Shown: in pieces, positions 6,863 through 14,500 of the stretch
How positions within the stretch are numbered: position 1 is the first letter of the stretch
How the letters are laid out: the number at the start of each line of letters is the position of its first letter
NCBI GenBank assembly: GCA_028698695.1
Contig: JAQVWB010000012.1
Span: forward strand, 1 to 19,235
Length of the DNA: 19,235 nucleotides
Direction: 5' to 3'
From: Syntrophomonadaceae bacterium
GTDB lineage: Bacteria; Bacillota; Syntrophomonadia; Syntrophomonadales; Syntrophomonadaceae
Made by a program: the position numbers and the translations under genes
Notes under the pieces: model-generated
The model's input: only the letters and a program-made list of their open reading frames with translations
Database searches by the model: none
Told to the model about the DNA's origin: nothing

Positions 6863-7895
6863 AAGAATCGGTTTATTAGTTTTGTTTATCATGGTGGGCA
6901 TATTCTGCTTCGGTTCACTGGCTTTGGCCCATGATGAAGCTGGTCAGGGCAAGTACTACACTTTGGTTGATGAAAATAATAAGATAATTCATCTTACCAG
7001 CACCAGAGTTTATGTTGGAGATGAATATATAAGCAGTGATAATTCCCGCTATAAGGTGATGTCCGTTTCCAGTTACCAAGCCCGCTGTCAATATAAAGGC
7101 AAGGAAAAAATGCCGGTTATAAAAAGCAATGATTATAAACAATCCTGGATATTTGCCGTGAAAAATATGGCAACCTCAAAAGACAAACCAACCATTGCTG
7201 TTTATCATACTCATAGTGATGAGTCCTATGTCCCATCAGATGGCAAGGAGAGTATTAACGGTAATGGGGGGATATATGATGTAGGCAAAGTATTTGTAGA
7301 ACGTTTAAGGAGTCGGGGATTAAATGTTCAATATAGCAAAGAGAATCACAACCCTCATGATGTAAATGCATATAATCGTTCCCGGCGTACGGCTGTCAGT
7401 CTGATTCGAAAATCTGCTCCTGACGCGGTTATAGATATTCATCGGGATGCGGTGCCTGCGGAGCAGTATAAGGCGGAAGTAGATGGCAAACCGGTTACCC
7501 AAATAAAACTGGTGGTTGGGCGCACTAATCCCAATATGAAAACTAATCTGGAGTTTGCTAAAAATATGAAGGCGGTCATGGACGAAAAAAAACCGGGATT
7601 GTCCAATGGAATATATATGGGTAAAGGTGATTATAATCAGGACTTAAGCCCTCGGGCCATGTTGGTTGAAGTAGGAGCCCATACCAATAGCAAGGAGGAA
7701 GCCCAAAAAGGGATTGAATTACTGGCTGATACCATGCCCACGGTTCTGGGAGCAAATGTAGGAGGACCAGCAGCTCAAAAGCCTCCAGCAAATGATAATC
7801 AGGGTTCGGGGACTGCTATTATGGTGCTCCTGGTGATTGTTATTGCCGGAACTGGTGGATACTACTTGATAAACCGGGGCTCAAACCGTCAATAA
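6846..7895 (+). CDS. spoIIP: SpoIIP-like sporulation peptidoglycan hydrolase
   Basis: Membrane-anchored amidase/endopeptidase of the SpoIIP family, which works with SpoIID to degrade septal peptidoglycan during forespore engulfment. Of 349 residues, 7-27 form a signal-anchor or signal peptide. Family motifs follow in order: YHTHSDESY (120-128), DIHRD (197-201) and LVEVGAHTNSKEEA (273-286). They supply the catalytic zinc-binding histidines and the active-site glutamate (Glu275). Unusually, a proline-rich linker leads into a second, C-terminal membrane segment (321-343). The start is at ATG 6846 with GAGGA 8 nt upstream; ATG 6855 is equally possible. The gene overlaps the DUF1614 gene and is followed after 1 nt by YIEGIA. 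It may be a paralog of the main engulfment SpoIIP rather than that protein itself, because of its operon and extra anchor. Confidence 0.85.
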   Translation: MISMSRRIGLLVLFIMVGIFCFGSLALAHDEAGQGKYYTLVDENNKIIHLTSTRVYVGDEYISSDNSRYKVMSVSSYQARCQYKGKEKMPVIKSNDYKQSWIFAVKNMATSKDKPTIAVYHTHSDESYVPSDGKESINGNGGIYDVGKVFVERLRSRGLNVQYSKENHNPHDVNAYNRSRRTAVSLIRKSAPDAVIDIHRDAVPAEQYKAEVDGKPVTQIKLVVGRTNPNMKTNLEFAKNMKAVMDEKKPGLSNGIYMGKGDYNQDLSPRAMLVEVGAHTNSKEEAQKGIELLADTMPTVLGANVGGPAAQKPPANDNQGSGTAIMVLLVIVIAGTGGYYLINRGSNRQ

Positions 7896-7896
7896 T

Positions 7897-8787
7897 ATGC
7901 AAAATTATTTGGTAGTAACAGCTTTCGGAGTAGTGGCGGGATTTATGGCGCGCTGGATAATGCTGCGCAGTGATTATCGCCACTACCCGACTTATCCTCA
8001 TGGACAACTTACCCATCTGGCATTGGGTTTTATTGCTGCCTGTCTCGGGGCAGTAGCCGTACCGGCAATTGCCAAGCCTGATTATGTAGCGGTCACATTT
8101 TTGGTACTGGCAGCGCAGCAGTTTCGTGATATTCGCAGTATGGAACGGGATACGCTGGAAAGCCTGGAATCAACCAAACTGATCCGTAGGGGTAACGACT
8201 ATATTGAGGGTATTGCCCGCGTATTTGAAGCGCGTAATTATTTAACTATTTTAACTGCTTTAATAACCAGCGCAGCGGTTCAGATATTTAGCTGGCCGTA
8301 TGCTTTAATTGCTGCTTCAATATGTATTTATGGTTCAGTTAAATTAATGAGCGGCAGAAAGGTAGGCGATATTGCTGACATAATTCCTGCGCAGGTGCAT
8401 TTTAATGAATCATTGCTAATGGTTGATGATGTTGTGATAATGAATGTTGGCTTGGAACAAACCCGCAACAAAATAGAAAAAGATGGTATGGGGGTATTAA
8501 TAAAACCCAAAAATGATGATGCCCGTTTAACGCTTGATGTACCCGGTCAGCGTATGGCTATTATTCATGATGTAGTTTCTATTCTGGGGTCAAAAGTCGA
8601 TATGAATGAAATGGATTTGGCTCCCATGGCCAGAAAACAAGTGGACAAAGGTTATTTGGCCTTATTCCTGGTTGCCAATGAACCTGATATTCAGTATTTA
8701 ATTGAAATTGTAAAAAGAGTACCGGTGTTGGAAAGTGCGCAAGGTACAGCGTTGAGCAGTTTCTACGGAAAAAAGGCGGCTGATTAA
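7897..8787 (+). CDS. YIEGIA family membrane protein
   Basis: Protein of 296 residues carrying the literal YIEGIA motif (102-107, in a YIEGIARVFEARNY context) that names this clostridial family. About five hydrophobic segments lie at 4-22, 40-58, 62-75, 115-131 and 134-150. A soluble C-terminal domain follows (about 155-296), with an alpha/beta-like pattern and a hydrophobic strand KGYLALFLVANE. The region 76-112 between membrane segments is highly charged. There is no good ribosome binding site; the ATG is 1 nt after the spoIIP-like stop, so translation is probably coupled. The next gene, a small capping subunit, overlaps its stop by 1 nt (TAATG). Molecular function is unknown; the operon suggests a role in sporulation or the spore envelope. 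Confidence 0.9.
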   Translation: MQNYLVVTAFGVVAGFMARWIMLRSDYRHYPTYPHGQLTHLALGFIAACLGAVAVPAIAKPDYVAVTFLVLAAQQFRDIRSMERDTLESLESTKLIRRGNDYIEGIARVFEARNYLTILTALITSAAVQIFSWPYALIAASICIYGSVKLMSGRKVGDIADIIPAQVHFNESLLMVDDVVIMNVGLEQTRNKIEKDGMGVLIKPKNDDARLTLDVPGQRMAIIHDVVSILGSKVDMNEMDLAPMARKQVDKGYLALFLVANEPDIQYLIEIVKRVPVLESAQGTALSSFYGKKAAD

Positions 8788-8981
8788 TGGATAACGGTAT
8801 GCGTGATTATATTCTGGCCATAATTACAACAGATTTGTCGTTGTTGCAAGGAGGAGGCTGTCCGGTATTTCTGGCTAAAGATGCCACGCAGCAAAATAAA
8901 ATCAGTATGTTGCTGGCCCGGATTCTGGGTGCAAATGTTCATGACCTTGAAAACGGAGTATATTTAATTGTTAAACATTAA
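8787..8981 (+). CDS. Small capping-complex subunit for YIEGIA
   Basis: A 64-residue soluble protein with no signal peptide or membrane segment. It shows a beta-alpha-beta-like pattern: a hydrophobic strand YILAIITTD, a glycine turn GGGCPVFLAKD, a helix KISMLLARILGA and a final strand GVYLIVKH. Size and position directly after YIEGIA match the small partner named as a capping complex subunit for YIEGIA. The start ATG shares its A with the stop codon of YIEGIA, and AAGGCGG lies upstream. Tight coupling suggests a fixed stoichiometry with YIEGIA. Biochemical role is unknown. Confidence 0.8.
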   Translation: MDNGMRDYILAIITTDLSLLQGGGCPVFLAKDATQQNKISMLLARILGANVHDLENGVYLIVKH

Positions 8982-8998
8982 TCGAAGGAGGACCATGA

Positions 8999-9472
8999 TT
9001 GATTATTATTTATCATTGTTTTGGAGGCTCCCATTCTTCAGTTACCGCTGCTGCACTTCATCTGGGTTTATTAGAAAAAAACCGTATCCCCTCTGCTGAA
9101 GAACTTATGGCCATACCTTATTATGATAAAACGGTAAATGGCGATTTTGGACATATCCGTTTTATGGGGGTAGATGAGTATAATAATCGCATATATGTAT
9201 TAGGCAAAAAAGCACTGGGAGACAGATGCAATAATATTCTGGTTGGTATCAGCAGGATATTAGGTGCTTCTGAAAAAGTAATACCGGTAAATACGATGAC
9301 CAGTGTAAACTGGTTCATGAAATTAGGGGGCTTTGGTTCCCGGCGTTTAGGTATAGTGTGGCCGGGGCGTAATATGGTCAGTTATGGTACGCAAAAAGCT
9401 TTTTTTGATTTGGTGAATCTGGTAGAAATCACGCGTTTTAAATCAATGCAAGTGGAAGAGAAGGCTATATGA
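8999..9472 (+). CDS. DUF3189 family protein, copy 1
   Basis: Soluble protein of 157 residues. The N-terminus IIIYHCFGGSHSSVTAAALH contains a Gly/Ser/His-rich loop after the first beta strand, resembling a phosphate- or nucleotide-binding turn, and is the hallmark by which I assign DUF3189. The start is TTG at 8999, supported by AAGGAGG (8985-8991) at 7-nt spacing and by the frame. An ATG at 8995 is only 3 nt from the ribosome binding site and out of frame. The gene follows the YIEGIA cap gene by 17 nt and overlaps the second DUF3189 gene by 4 nt (ATGA). No function is established for the family; the binding-loop idea is inference. Confidence 0.85.
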   Translation: MIIIYHCFGGSHSSVTAAALHLGLLEKNRIPSAEELMAIPYYDKTVNGDFGHIRFMGVDEYNNRIYVLGKKALGDRCNNILVGISRILGASEKVIPVNTMTSVNWFMKLGGFGSRRLGIVWPGRNMVSYGTQKAFFDLVNLVEITRFKSMQVEEKAI

Positions 9473-9909
9473 AGGTTTTGTTTATTGCTCCAACAGCAGT
9501 TCATCAAGCCTTGATTGCCGGTAATATTTTTATGGGCGGGCTACCTGAGGATAATTTAAATGATATTAAAGACTTTGGGGATATGAGAGCAGATGCCACC
9601 GGTATACCACTATATGTAGGGAAAGATGAAACTGGTACCGAGGTATATACTCTGGGGACCGGCAGTGAAATGTCCATGCTTAAGAAGACTATCGAGGATT
9701 TGCGTTATATTCTGGATTATACTGAGGAAGATCTGGTGGTTTATCCCATTGAAATTAAAGGGGAACCCTTTTTGTCTTTATGGGCAAAACTTCTGGCTCA
9801 ATTAGGTTGGAATTATGAAAGTCCCACCATAGTAACAAAGATACTACAACAGCGTCTGCCGGAGCTAAGAACTATAATAGAAGATTTCAAAAATGAGCTT
9901 TATAGGTAG
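9469..9909 (+). CDS. DUF3189 family protein, divergent copy 2
   Basis: Soluble protein of 146 residues that aligns by eye with the preceding gene over its N-terminal half. KVLFIAPTAVHQALIAGNIFMGGL corresponds to the first strand, loop and helix, and GIPLYVGKDETGTEVYTLG corresponds to the later HIRFMGVDEYNNRIYVLG stretch. The Gly/Ser-rich loop of copy 1 (CFGGSHSS) is replaced by APTAVHQA, keeping one histidine, so a ligand-binding site may be lost. It is the last gene of the operon, coupled to copy 1 by an ATGA overlap with AAGG upstream. The pair may form a heterodimer of active and degenerate subunits; that is inference. Confidence 0.78.
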   Translation: MKVLFIAPTAVHQALIAGNIFMGGLPEDNLNDIKDFGDMRADATGIPLYVGKDETGTEVYTLGTGSEMSMLKKTIEDLRYILDYTEEDLVVYPIEIKGEPFLSLWAKLLAQLGWNYESPTIVTKILQQRLPELRTIIEDFKNELYR

Positions 9910-10013
9910 TGAGATTATTTATAACGAGTCTGGTCCAGTGTTTTTCAACCTGATAAGCTTGGCTTAGGAGTGAGCTGTATAGTTGAGAAATGGGTTATTA
10001 GGGGTTATCAAAA

Positions 10014-10043
10014 ACCGTAGCGGAAACTTTTAGTTTCCGCGGT
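10014..10043 (-). repeat. Fourth, inverted copy of the hairpin repeat
   Basis: Read on the minus strand this is GCGGAAACT - AAA - AGTTTCCGC followed by TACGGTTTTT, the same 9-bp stem, 3-nt loop and tail as the copies at 5926-6033, in opposite orientation. The stem differs from the others at paired positions (A-T in place of G-C), preserving pairing. Confidence 0.75.
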
Positions 10044-10057
10044 GAATACGTTTACGG

Positions 10058-10087
10058 TTGCTATTTGACCGGAGAATGTTAGATAAT
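10058..10087 (+). promoter_or_regulatory. Weak candidate promoter for the DUF512-der-plsY-gpsA operon
   Basis: TTGCTA (10058-10063) and GATAAT (10082-10087) are 18 nt apart, 35 bp before the DUF512 start. This is the best sigma-A-like pair in the 213-bp gap between operons, but the match is moderate. Confidence 0.3.
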
Positions 10088-10122
10088 TGGTAAGTAATAG
10101 TGGGAAACGTCCGGGGAGGACC

Positions 10123-11460
10123 ATGGAATTGAAAGTTGTAATAAAGGAAGTAATTCAGAATAGTATTGCTGATGAGATTGGTATTGAAGCCGGGGATTTT
10201 CTGATTAGCATTAATGGGCAGCCCATATCAGATATATTGGATTATCAGTTTTATTCCCAGGATGATGAATTGCTGCTGGTAATAGAAAAGTCCGGCGGGG
10301 AAATTTGGGAAGTGGAAGTAGAAAAAGACTGGTCAGACGAACTGGGGATTATTTTTGACGGGGTGGTCTTTGACCGCATAAGGGTCTGTAAAAACCGCTG
10401 TCTGTTTTGTTTTATTGATCAAATGCCTCCTGGAATGCGTAAAACTTTGTACGTAAAGGATGATGATTACCGCTACTCTTTTTTATACGGTAATTATATT
10501 ACTTTGACGAATCTCAAAGAGGTAGATTGGGAAAAGATTATCAGCATGCGTCTGAGCCCGTTATATGTTTCGGTACATACTACCAATGGGGAATTGCGTC
10601 GGGGAATCATGAACAATCCCCAGGCAGGCAATATTAAAAAAGACTTAAAACGTCTGGCAGAAGCAGGTATTGAAATACATACGCAAATAGTACTTTGTCC
10701 GGGAATAAATGATGGAGCAGAATTAAACAGCACGATTGAAGATTTAGCCGGTCTGTATCCGTCAGTACAATCGATTGGTATAGTTCCGGTGGGTTTGACC
10801 GGTTTTCGTGACCGGTTGCCTGACTTACAGCGATTTAACGCTGAACAGTCAAAAGAACTGGTGGTTTTAATTGAGGAAAAACAAAAATATTTCCGTCATA
10901 AATTAAATCATGGTTTAGTTTACCTGGCTGACGAATTTTATATTAAAGCGGGAATAACGGTGCCTTCTGCAGAATACTATGACGATTTTGTACAAATAGA
11001 AAATGGTATTGGTTTGGTAAGAACCTTATTAGATGAATTTAATGAACGGTCAACTGAATTACCTGCAAAAGTTGAGAAACGGGAAGTATATATGGTAACT
11101 GGCCGGTCAGCTGTTCCGGCTCTACAGCCAATTGCTGACCGGCTTAATAAAATTGCAGGACTTTCTGTGATTCTCCTTCCGGTTGATAATCAGTATTTTG
11201 GCGGAGGAGTATCCGTCACTGGTTTATTAACTGGTTATGATATTCTGACTGCTCTGCGTGGAACTTATGCAGGTAAAAGGGTAATAATTCCCGAAATAGT
11301 ATTTCAGGAAGGAAATACGATATTATTGGACGATGTATCGTTGCAGGATATCAGGCAAAAAACCGGAGCATATATATATACAGTTGATGGCAGTGCCCGT
11401 TCACTTATTGAAGCAATATTAGCACCCGGAGATGATTCCCGGGTGATTATGGAGGAATAA
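10123..11460 (+). CDS. PDZ - radical SAM - DUF512 protein
   Basis: Protein of 445 residues. An N-terminal PDZ-like domain (about 3-70, with EIGIEAGDFLISINGQPI) precedes a radical-SAM cluster motif C-x3-C-x2-C (Cys89, 93, 96 in CKNRCLFCFIDQ). Then come a partial TIM-barrel-like region and the C-terminal DUF512 domain. It therefore likely binds a [4Fe-4S] cluster and cleaves S-adenosylmethionine, but the substrate is unknown. The ATG at 10123 is only 3 nt after GGGGAGG, while a TTG at 10129 would have ideal spacing; I keep ATG with some doubt. TTG 10087 is an unlikely longer alternative. Der starts 1 nt after its stop, with the Der ribosome binding site inside this gene, so the two are coupled. 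Proximity to Der hints at a link to ribosome or envelope biogenesis, by association only. Confidence 0.9.
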   Translation: MELKVVIKEVIQNSIADEIGIEAGDFLISINGQPISDILDYQFYSQDDELLLVIEKSGGEIWEVEVEKDWSDELGIIFDGVVFDRIRVCKNRCLFCFIDQMPPGMRKTLYVKDDDYRYSFLYGNYITLTNLKEVDWEKIISMRLSPLYVSVHTTNGELRRGIMNNPQAGNIKKDLKRLAEAGIEIHTQIVLCPGINDGAELNSTIEDLAGLYPSVQSIGIVPVGLTGFRDRLPDLQRFNAEQSKELVVLIEEKQKYFRHKLNHGLVYLADEFYIKAGITVPSAEYYDDFVQIENGIGLVRTLLDEFNERSTELPAKVEKREVYMVTGRSAVPALQPIADRLNKIAGLSVILLPVDNQYFGGGVSVTGLLTGYDILTALRGTYAGKRVIIPEIVFQEGNTILLDDVSLQDIRQKTGAYIYTVDGSARSLIEAILAPGDDSRVIMEE

Positions 11461-11461
11461 T

Positions 11462-12787
11462 ATGTCTAAACCGGTGGTAGCCATTGTAGGAAGACCCAAT
11501 GTAGGCAAATCAACGTTATTTAATCGTCTGGTCGGTGCCAGAAAAGCTATCGTTGAAGATATTCCCGGGGTAACGCGGGATAGATTATATGATAGTACTG
11601 ATTGGAGTGGACACGAGTTCATCATTATTGATACAGGTGGAATTCGTTTTGATGAAGGTGATGTTTTTACACGGGAAGTAAAGCTTCAAGCCGAATTAGC
11701 CATCGAAGAATCAGATGTTATTGTTTTTGTAGTTGATGCTAAAGATGGCATTACGCATGAAGATGAGCAGGTTGCAGATTTATTACGTAAATCAAAACGC
11801 CCGGTGATTCTGGCAGCCAATAAAGTTGAGAACTTTGATAAACAGTTGGAGTATTATGAATTTTATAATCTGGGTCTGGGTGATCCGATCCCTTTATCAG
11901 CCATGCATGGAATGAATACCGATGAACTGCTGGATGCAGTGGTAGAAAAATTTGGAGAACCAGTGGTGGAAGAAGAAGAGGATCGAATCAAAATTGCCAT
12001 TGTAGGCCGTCCCAATGTTGGGAAATCTTCTCTGGTAAATGCTCTGCTAGGTGAAGAACGGGTAATAGTCAGTGATATTCCCGGTACCACCCGGGATTCT
12101 ATTGACACCCCTTTTGAGTACGCCGGACAGAAATATACTTTGATTGATACGGCTGGCATTCGCAAGAAATCACGTGTGCATGAGACTACTGAAAAATACA
12201 GTGTAATAAGGACTTTACGCAGTATTGAAAGAGCCGATGTAGTTTTAATTCTATTGGATGCTGTCGAAGGGGTAATAGAACAGGATCAACGTGTTGCCGG
12301 CTATGTGCATGAACAAAACAAAGCCAATATTATCGTAGTAAACAAATGGGATTTGGTATCCAAAGATGGCAAGACCATGAATAAATTCGATAAAGATATT
12401 CGCGAGGATTTAAAATTCCTGTCCTACTCTCCGATATTATATATTTCAGCTTATACACGTAAAAGGATTTTTCAGACTCTGGATATAGCAAATTTCGTAG
12501 TGGAACAACACCATCGTCGCATTAATACTGCTGAATTAAACCGGGTAATTAACGATGCCATGCTGGTAAACCCTTTGCCCGGGGGTGGTTCACGCAAGAT
12601 AAAGATTTATTATGCCACCCAGGTAAGCACGGCGCCACCAACCTTTGTCTTTTTCAGCAATAAACCGGAAGAGGTTCATTTTTCTTATCTGCGTTATTTG
12701 GAAAATACCTTGCGCCAGAATTTTGGTTTTGAAGGTACTCCTTTACGTTTAATTGTGAGGGAGAAATCTTCCAAAGATTTTAACTAA
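11462..12787 (+). CDS. der: Ribosome-assembly GTPase Der (EngA)
   Basis: Essential GTPase with two tandem G domains and a C-terminal KH-like domain that acts in assembly of the large ribosomal subunit; 441 residues, normal length. P-loops GRPNVGKS are at 10-17 and 182-189. The G3 motifs are DTGG (57-60) and DTAG (229-232). The second G4 motif is canonical NKWD (294-297), but the first reads NKVE (120-123) with Glu in place of the usual Asp. The KH-like domain begins around 350. GGAGGA lies 5 nt before the ATG, inside the DUF512 gene. plsY follows after 18 nt. Confidence 0.97.
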   Translation: MSKPVVAIVGRPNVGKSTLFNRLVGARKAIVEDIPGVTRDRLYDSTDWSGHEFIIIDTGGIRFDEGDVFTREVKLQAELAIEESDVIVFVVDAKDGITHEDEQVADLLRKSKRPVILAANKVENFDKQLEYYEFYNLGLGDPIPLSAMHGMNTDELLDAVVEKFGEPVVEEEEDRIKIAIVGRPNVGKSSLVNALLGEERVIVSDIPGTTRDSIDTPFEYAGQKYTLIDTAGIRKKSRVHETTEKYSVIRTLRSIERADVVLILLDAVEGVIEQDQRVAGYVHEQNKANIIVVNKWDLVSKDGKTMNKFDKDIREDLKFLSYSPILYISAYTRKRIFQTLDIANFVVEQHHRRINTAELNRVINDAMLVNPLPGGGSRKIKIYYATQVSTAPPTFVFFSNKPEEVHFSYLRYLENTLRQNFGFEGTPLRLIVREKSSKDFN

Positions 12788-12805
12788 CAGCTGGGGGGAT
12801 AGGTT

Positions 12806-13396
12806 TTGACTGAGGCATTACTTATTATTGCCTGTTACATAATTGGTTCTATTCCATTTTCATACTTGTTGGGAAGATTTCTGGGTGGAGTAGACATTCG
12901 TACCAAAGGCAGCGGAAATGTGGGGGCAACTAATGTTTATCGTACTCTGGGACCGGTTATTGGCATAACAGCATTGATTGCTGATTTGCTGAAAGGTGTA
13001 GCAGCAGTTTGGATTGGTAACCAATCCAGCCTTTCTTTAGTGTTGGTAGCGTGCTGTTTGGCAGTTGGGGTAGGACATTGTTACCCGATATTTTTGAGGT
13101 TTAAAGGCGGTAAAGCGGTAGCTACTGCAGCCGGAGTTGTATTGGCCCTTTCACCAATCTTGTTTCTAATTCTAGTCTTAACCTTTATATCCGTGGTGGT
13201 CTTATCTGGGTATGTGTCATTAGGTTCTGTTTTAGTAGCCATACTGTTTCCTATTTTAACAATACTGATGGTAAAACCGTGGACATATACTTTTATCGCG
13301 CTTATTTTGGCTATGCTGGTAGTTTACAGGCATCGTGAGAACCTTAGACGTTTAAAAGCAGGAACCGAACCAAAATTCAGGGATCGCGTAAGATAG
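12806..13396 (+). CDS. plsY: Glycerol-3-phosphate acyltransferase PlsY
   Basis: Membrane acyltransferase that transfers an acyl group from acyl-phosphate to the sn-1 position of glycerol-3-phosphate, the first step of phospholipid synthesis. The 196-residue protein has about five membrane segments and the three conserved PlsY loops: GSGNVGATNVYR (35-46), GHCYPIFLRFKGGKAVAT (90-107) and YRHRENLRRLKAGTE (174-188). The start is TTG at 12806 with a G-rich ribosome binding site (12793-12798) 7 nt upstream. It sits between der and gpsA; the GpsA product is its substrate, so the pairing is functional. Confidence 0.96.
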   Translation: MTEALLIIACYIIGSIPFSYLLGRFLGGVDIRTKGSGNVGATNVYRTLGPVIGITALIADLLKGVAAVWIGNQSSLSLVLVACCLAVGVGHCYPIFLRFKGGKAVATAAGVVLALSPILFLILVLTFISVVVLSGYVSLGSVLVAILFPILTILMVKPWTYTFIALILAMLVVYRHRENLRRLKAGTEPKFRDRVR

Positions 13397-13431
13397 GTGA
13401 AACCTTCTGGGTGCGGAAAGGGAAAATATAT

Positions 13432-14463
13432 ATGAAAAAAATCGCCGTATTAGGTGCGGGCAGTTGGGGAACTGCCCAATCAATTCTTCTAAGCCTGAAT
13501 TCCAGTCAGGTTTATTTGTGGGGGCGTCCGCAAGACGGGTTAGAAGACCTAAAAAGTAACCGGGAAAACCATCGCTATCTACCAGGAGTGATTTTACCGG
13601 ATAATATTATTGTGTCTGACAATATGCAGGAGGCATTAAAGGAAGCAGATATGGTTGTCCTGGCGGTTCCTGCCCAGACAATCAGAGAAGTTGCCGGGTC
13701 TATGCAACCATTTTTGCTGTCTCAAACTATCCTCGTAAACACCGCCAAAGGAGTGGAGATTAGTTCCGGCATGCGTATTAGTCAGGTGCTGGAGGATGTT
13801 TTAGGGGAACAGATTAAGGAACGCTATGCGGTATTGTCCGGGCCTAGTTTTGCAGAAGAAGTAGCCCATAAGGTCCCTACTGCAGTTACCGTGGCAGCTT
13901 ATAGAAAAATAACTGCCGGCAAGGTTCAGGATGCTTTCATGACTAATTATTTTCGAGTTTATACTAATCCGGATGTTGCCGGAGTGGAAATAGGGGGAGC
14001 GTTAAAGAATATAATTGCGCTGGCTACCGGTATAGTACAGGGTTTAGGTTATGGTGAAAATAGCAAGGCAGCTCTAATAACGCGGGGATTAACTGAAATT
14101 ACCCGTATGGGAGTTGCTATGGGTGCTTATGAACAGACCTTTTCCGGATTAAGCGGTATGGGTGACATGGTATTAACCTGTGGCAGTAATCTGTCCAGAA
14201 ATTTAAGAGCAGGCATTATGATAGGCCAGGGTCAAAACCTGGAATACACTTTAAATAAAATTGGCATGGTTGTAGAAGGAGTACATACAGCTAAAATTAC
14301 CAGACAACTTAGTGTGGAAATGCAGGTGGAAATGCCTATAACCAGTTCCTGTTTTCGAATATTATATGAGGGGCTCTCCCCCCGGGAAGAAGTGGAACAG
14401 TTAATGCAGCGAAGAAAAAAACATGAAATAGAGGAAAATGCTGCTCAAATTGAAGATTGGTAA
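13432..14463 (+). CDS. gpsA: NAD(P)-dependent glycerol-3-phosphate dehydrogenase GpsA
   Basis: Cytosolic enzyme that reduces dihydroxyacetone phosphate to sn-glycerol-3-phosphate for phospholipid synthesis; 343 residues, typical. The Rossmann motif GAGSWG is at 8-13. The conserved GPSFAEEV segment and the catalytic-lysine region GGALKNIIALATGI are present, followed by GLSGMGDMVLTC. The start ATG 13432 has GGAAAGGGA upstream at about 8 nt; an in-frame GTG at 13411 overlaps that ribosome binding site and is rejected. It ends the der-plsY-gpsA run, directly before a strong terminator. Confidence 0.96.
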   Translation: MKKIAVLGAGSWGTAQSILLSLNSSQVYLWGRPQDGLEDLKSNRENHRYLPGVILPDNIIVSDNMQEALKEADMVVLAVPAQTIREVAGSMQPFLLSQTILVNTAKGVEISSGMRISQVLEDVLGEQIKERYAVLSGPSFAEEVAHKVPTAVTVAAYRKITAGKVQDAFMTNYFRVYTNPDVAGVEIGGALKNIIALATGIVQGLGYGENSKAALITRGLTEITRMGVAMGAYEQTFSGLSGMGDMVLTCGSNLSRNLRAGIMIGQGQNLEYTLNKIGMVVEGVHTAKITRQLSVEMQVEMPITSSCFRILYEGLSPREEVEQLMQRRKKHEIEENAAQIEDW

Positions 14464-14491
14464 AAAGTGTGGGTCGCCCACACTTTTTTTT
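14463..14491 (+). terminator. Intrinsic terminator after gpsA
   Basis: An 11-bp perfect stem (14463-14473 with 14477-14487), loop TCG and an eight-T run ending at 14491. It overlaps the last base of the gpsA stop codon and separates the housekeeping operon from spoIVA. Confidence 0.92.
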
Positions 14492-14500
14492 GTTTTCTGG

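Noticed and set aside
8995..9102. Short ORF from the ATG just after AAGGAGG, upstream of DUF3189 copy 1
   Set aside because: Spacing of 3 nt is too short and the frame closes after about 35 codons. The TTG frame encodes the conserved family protein.
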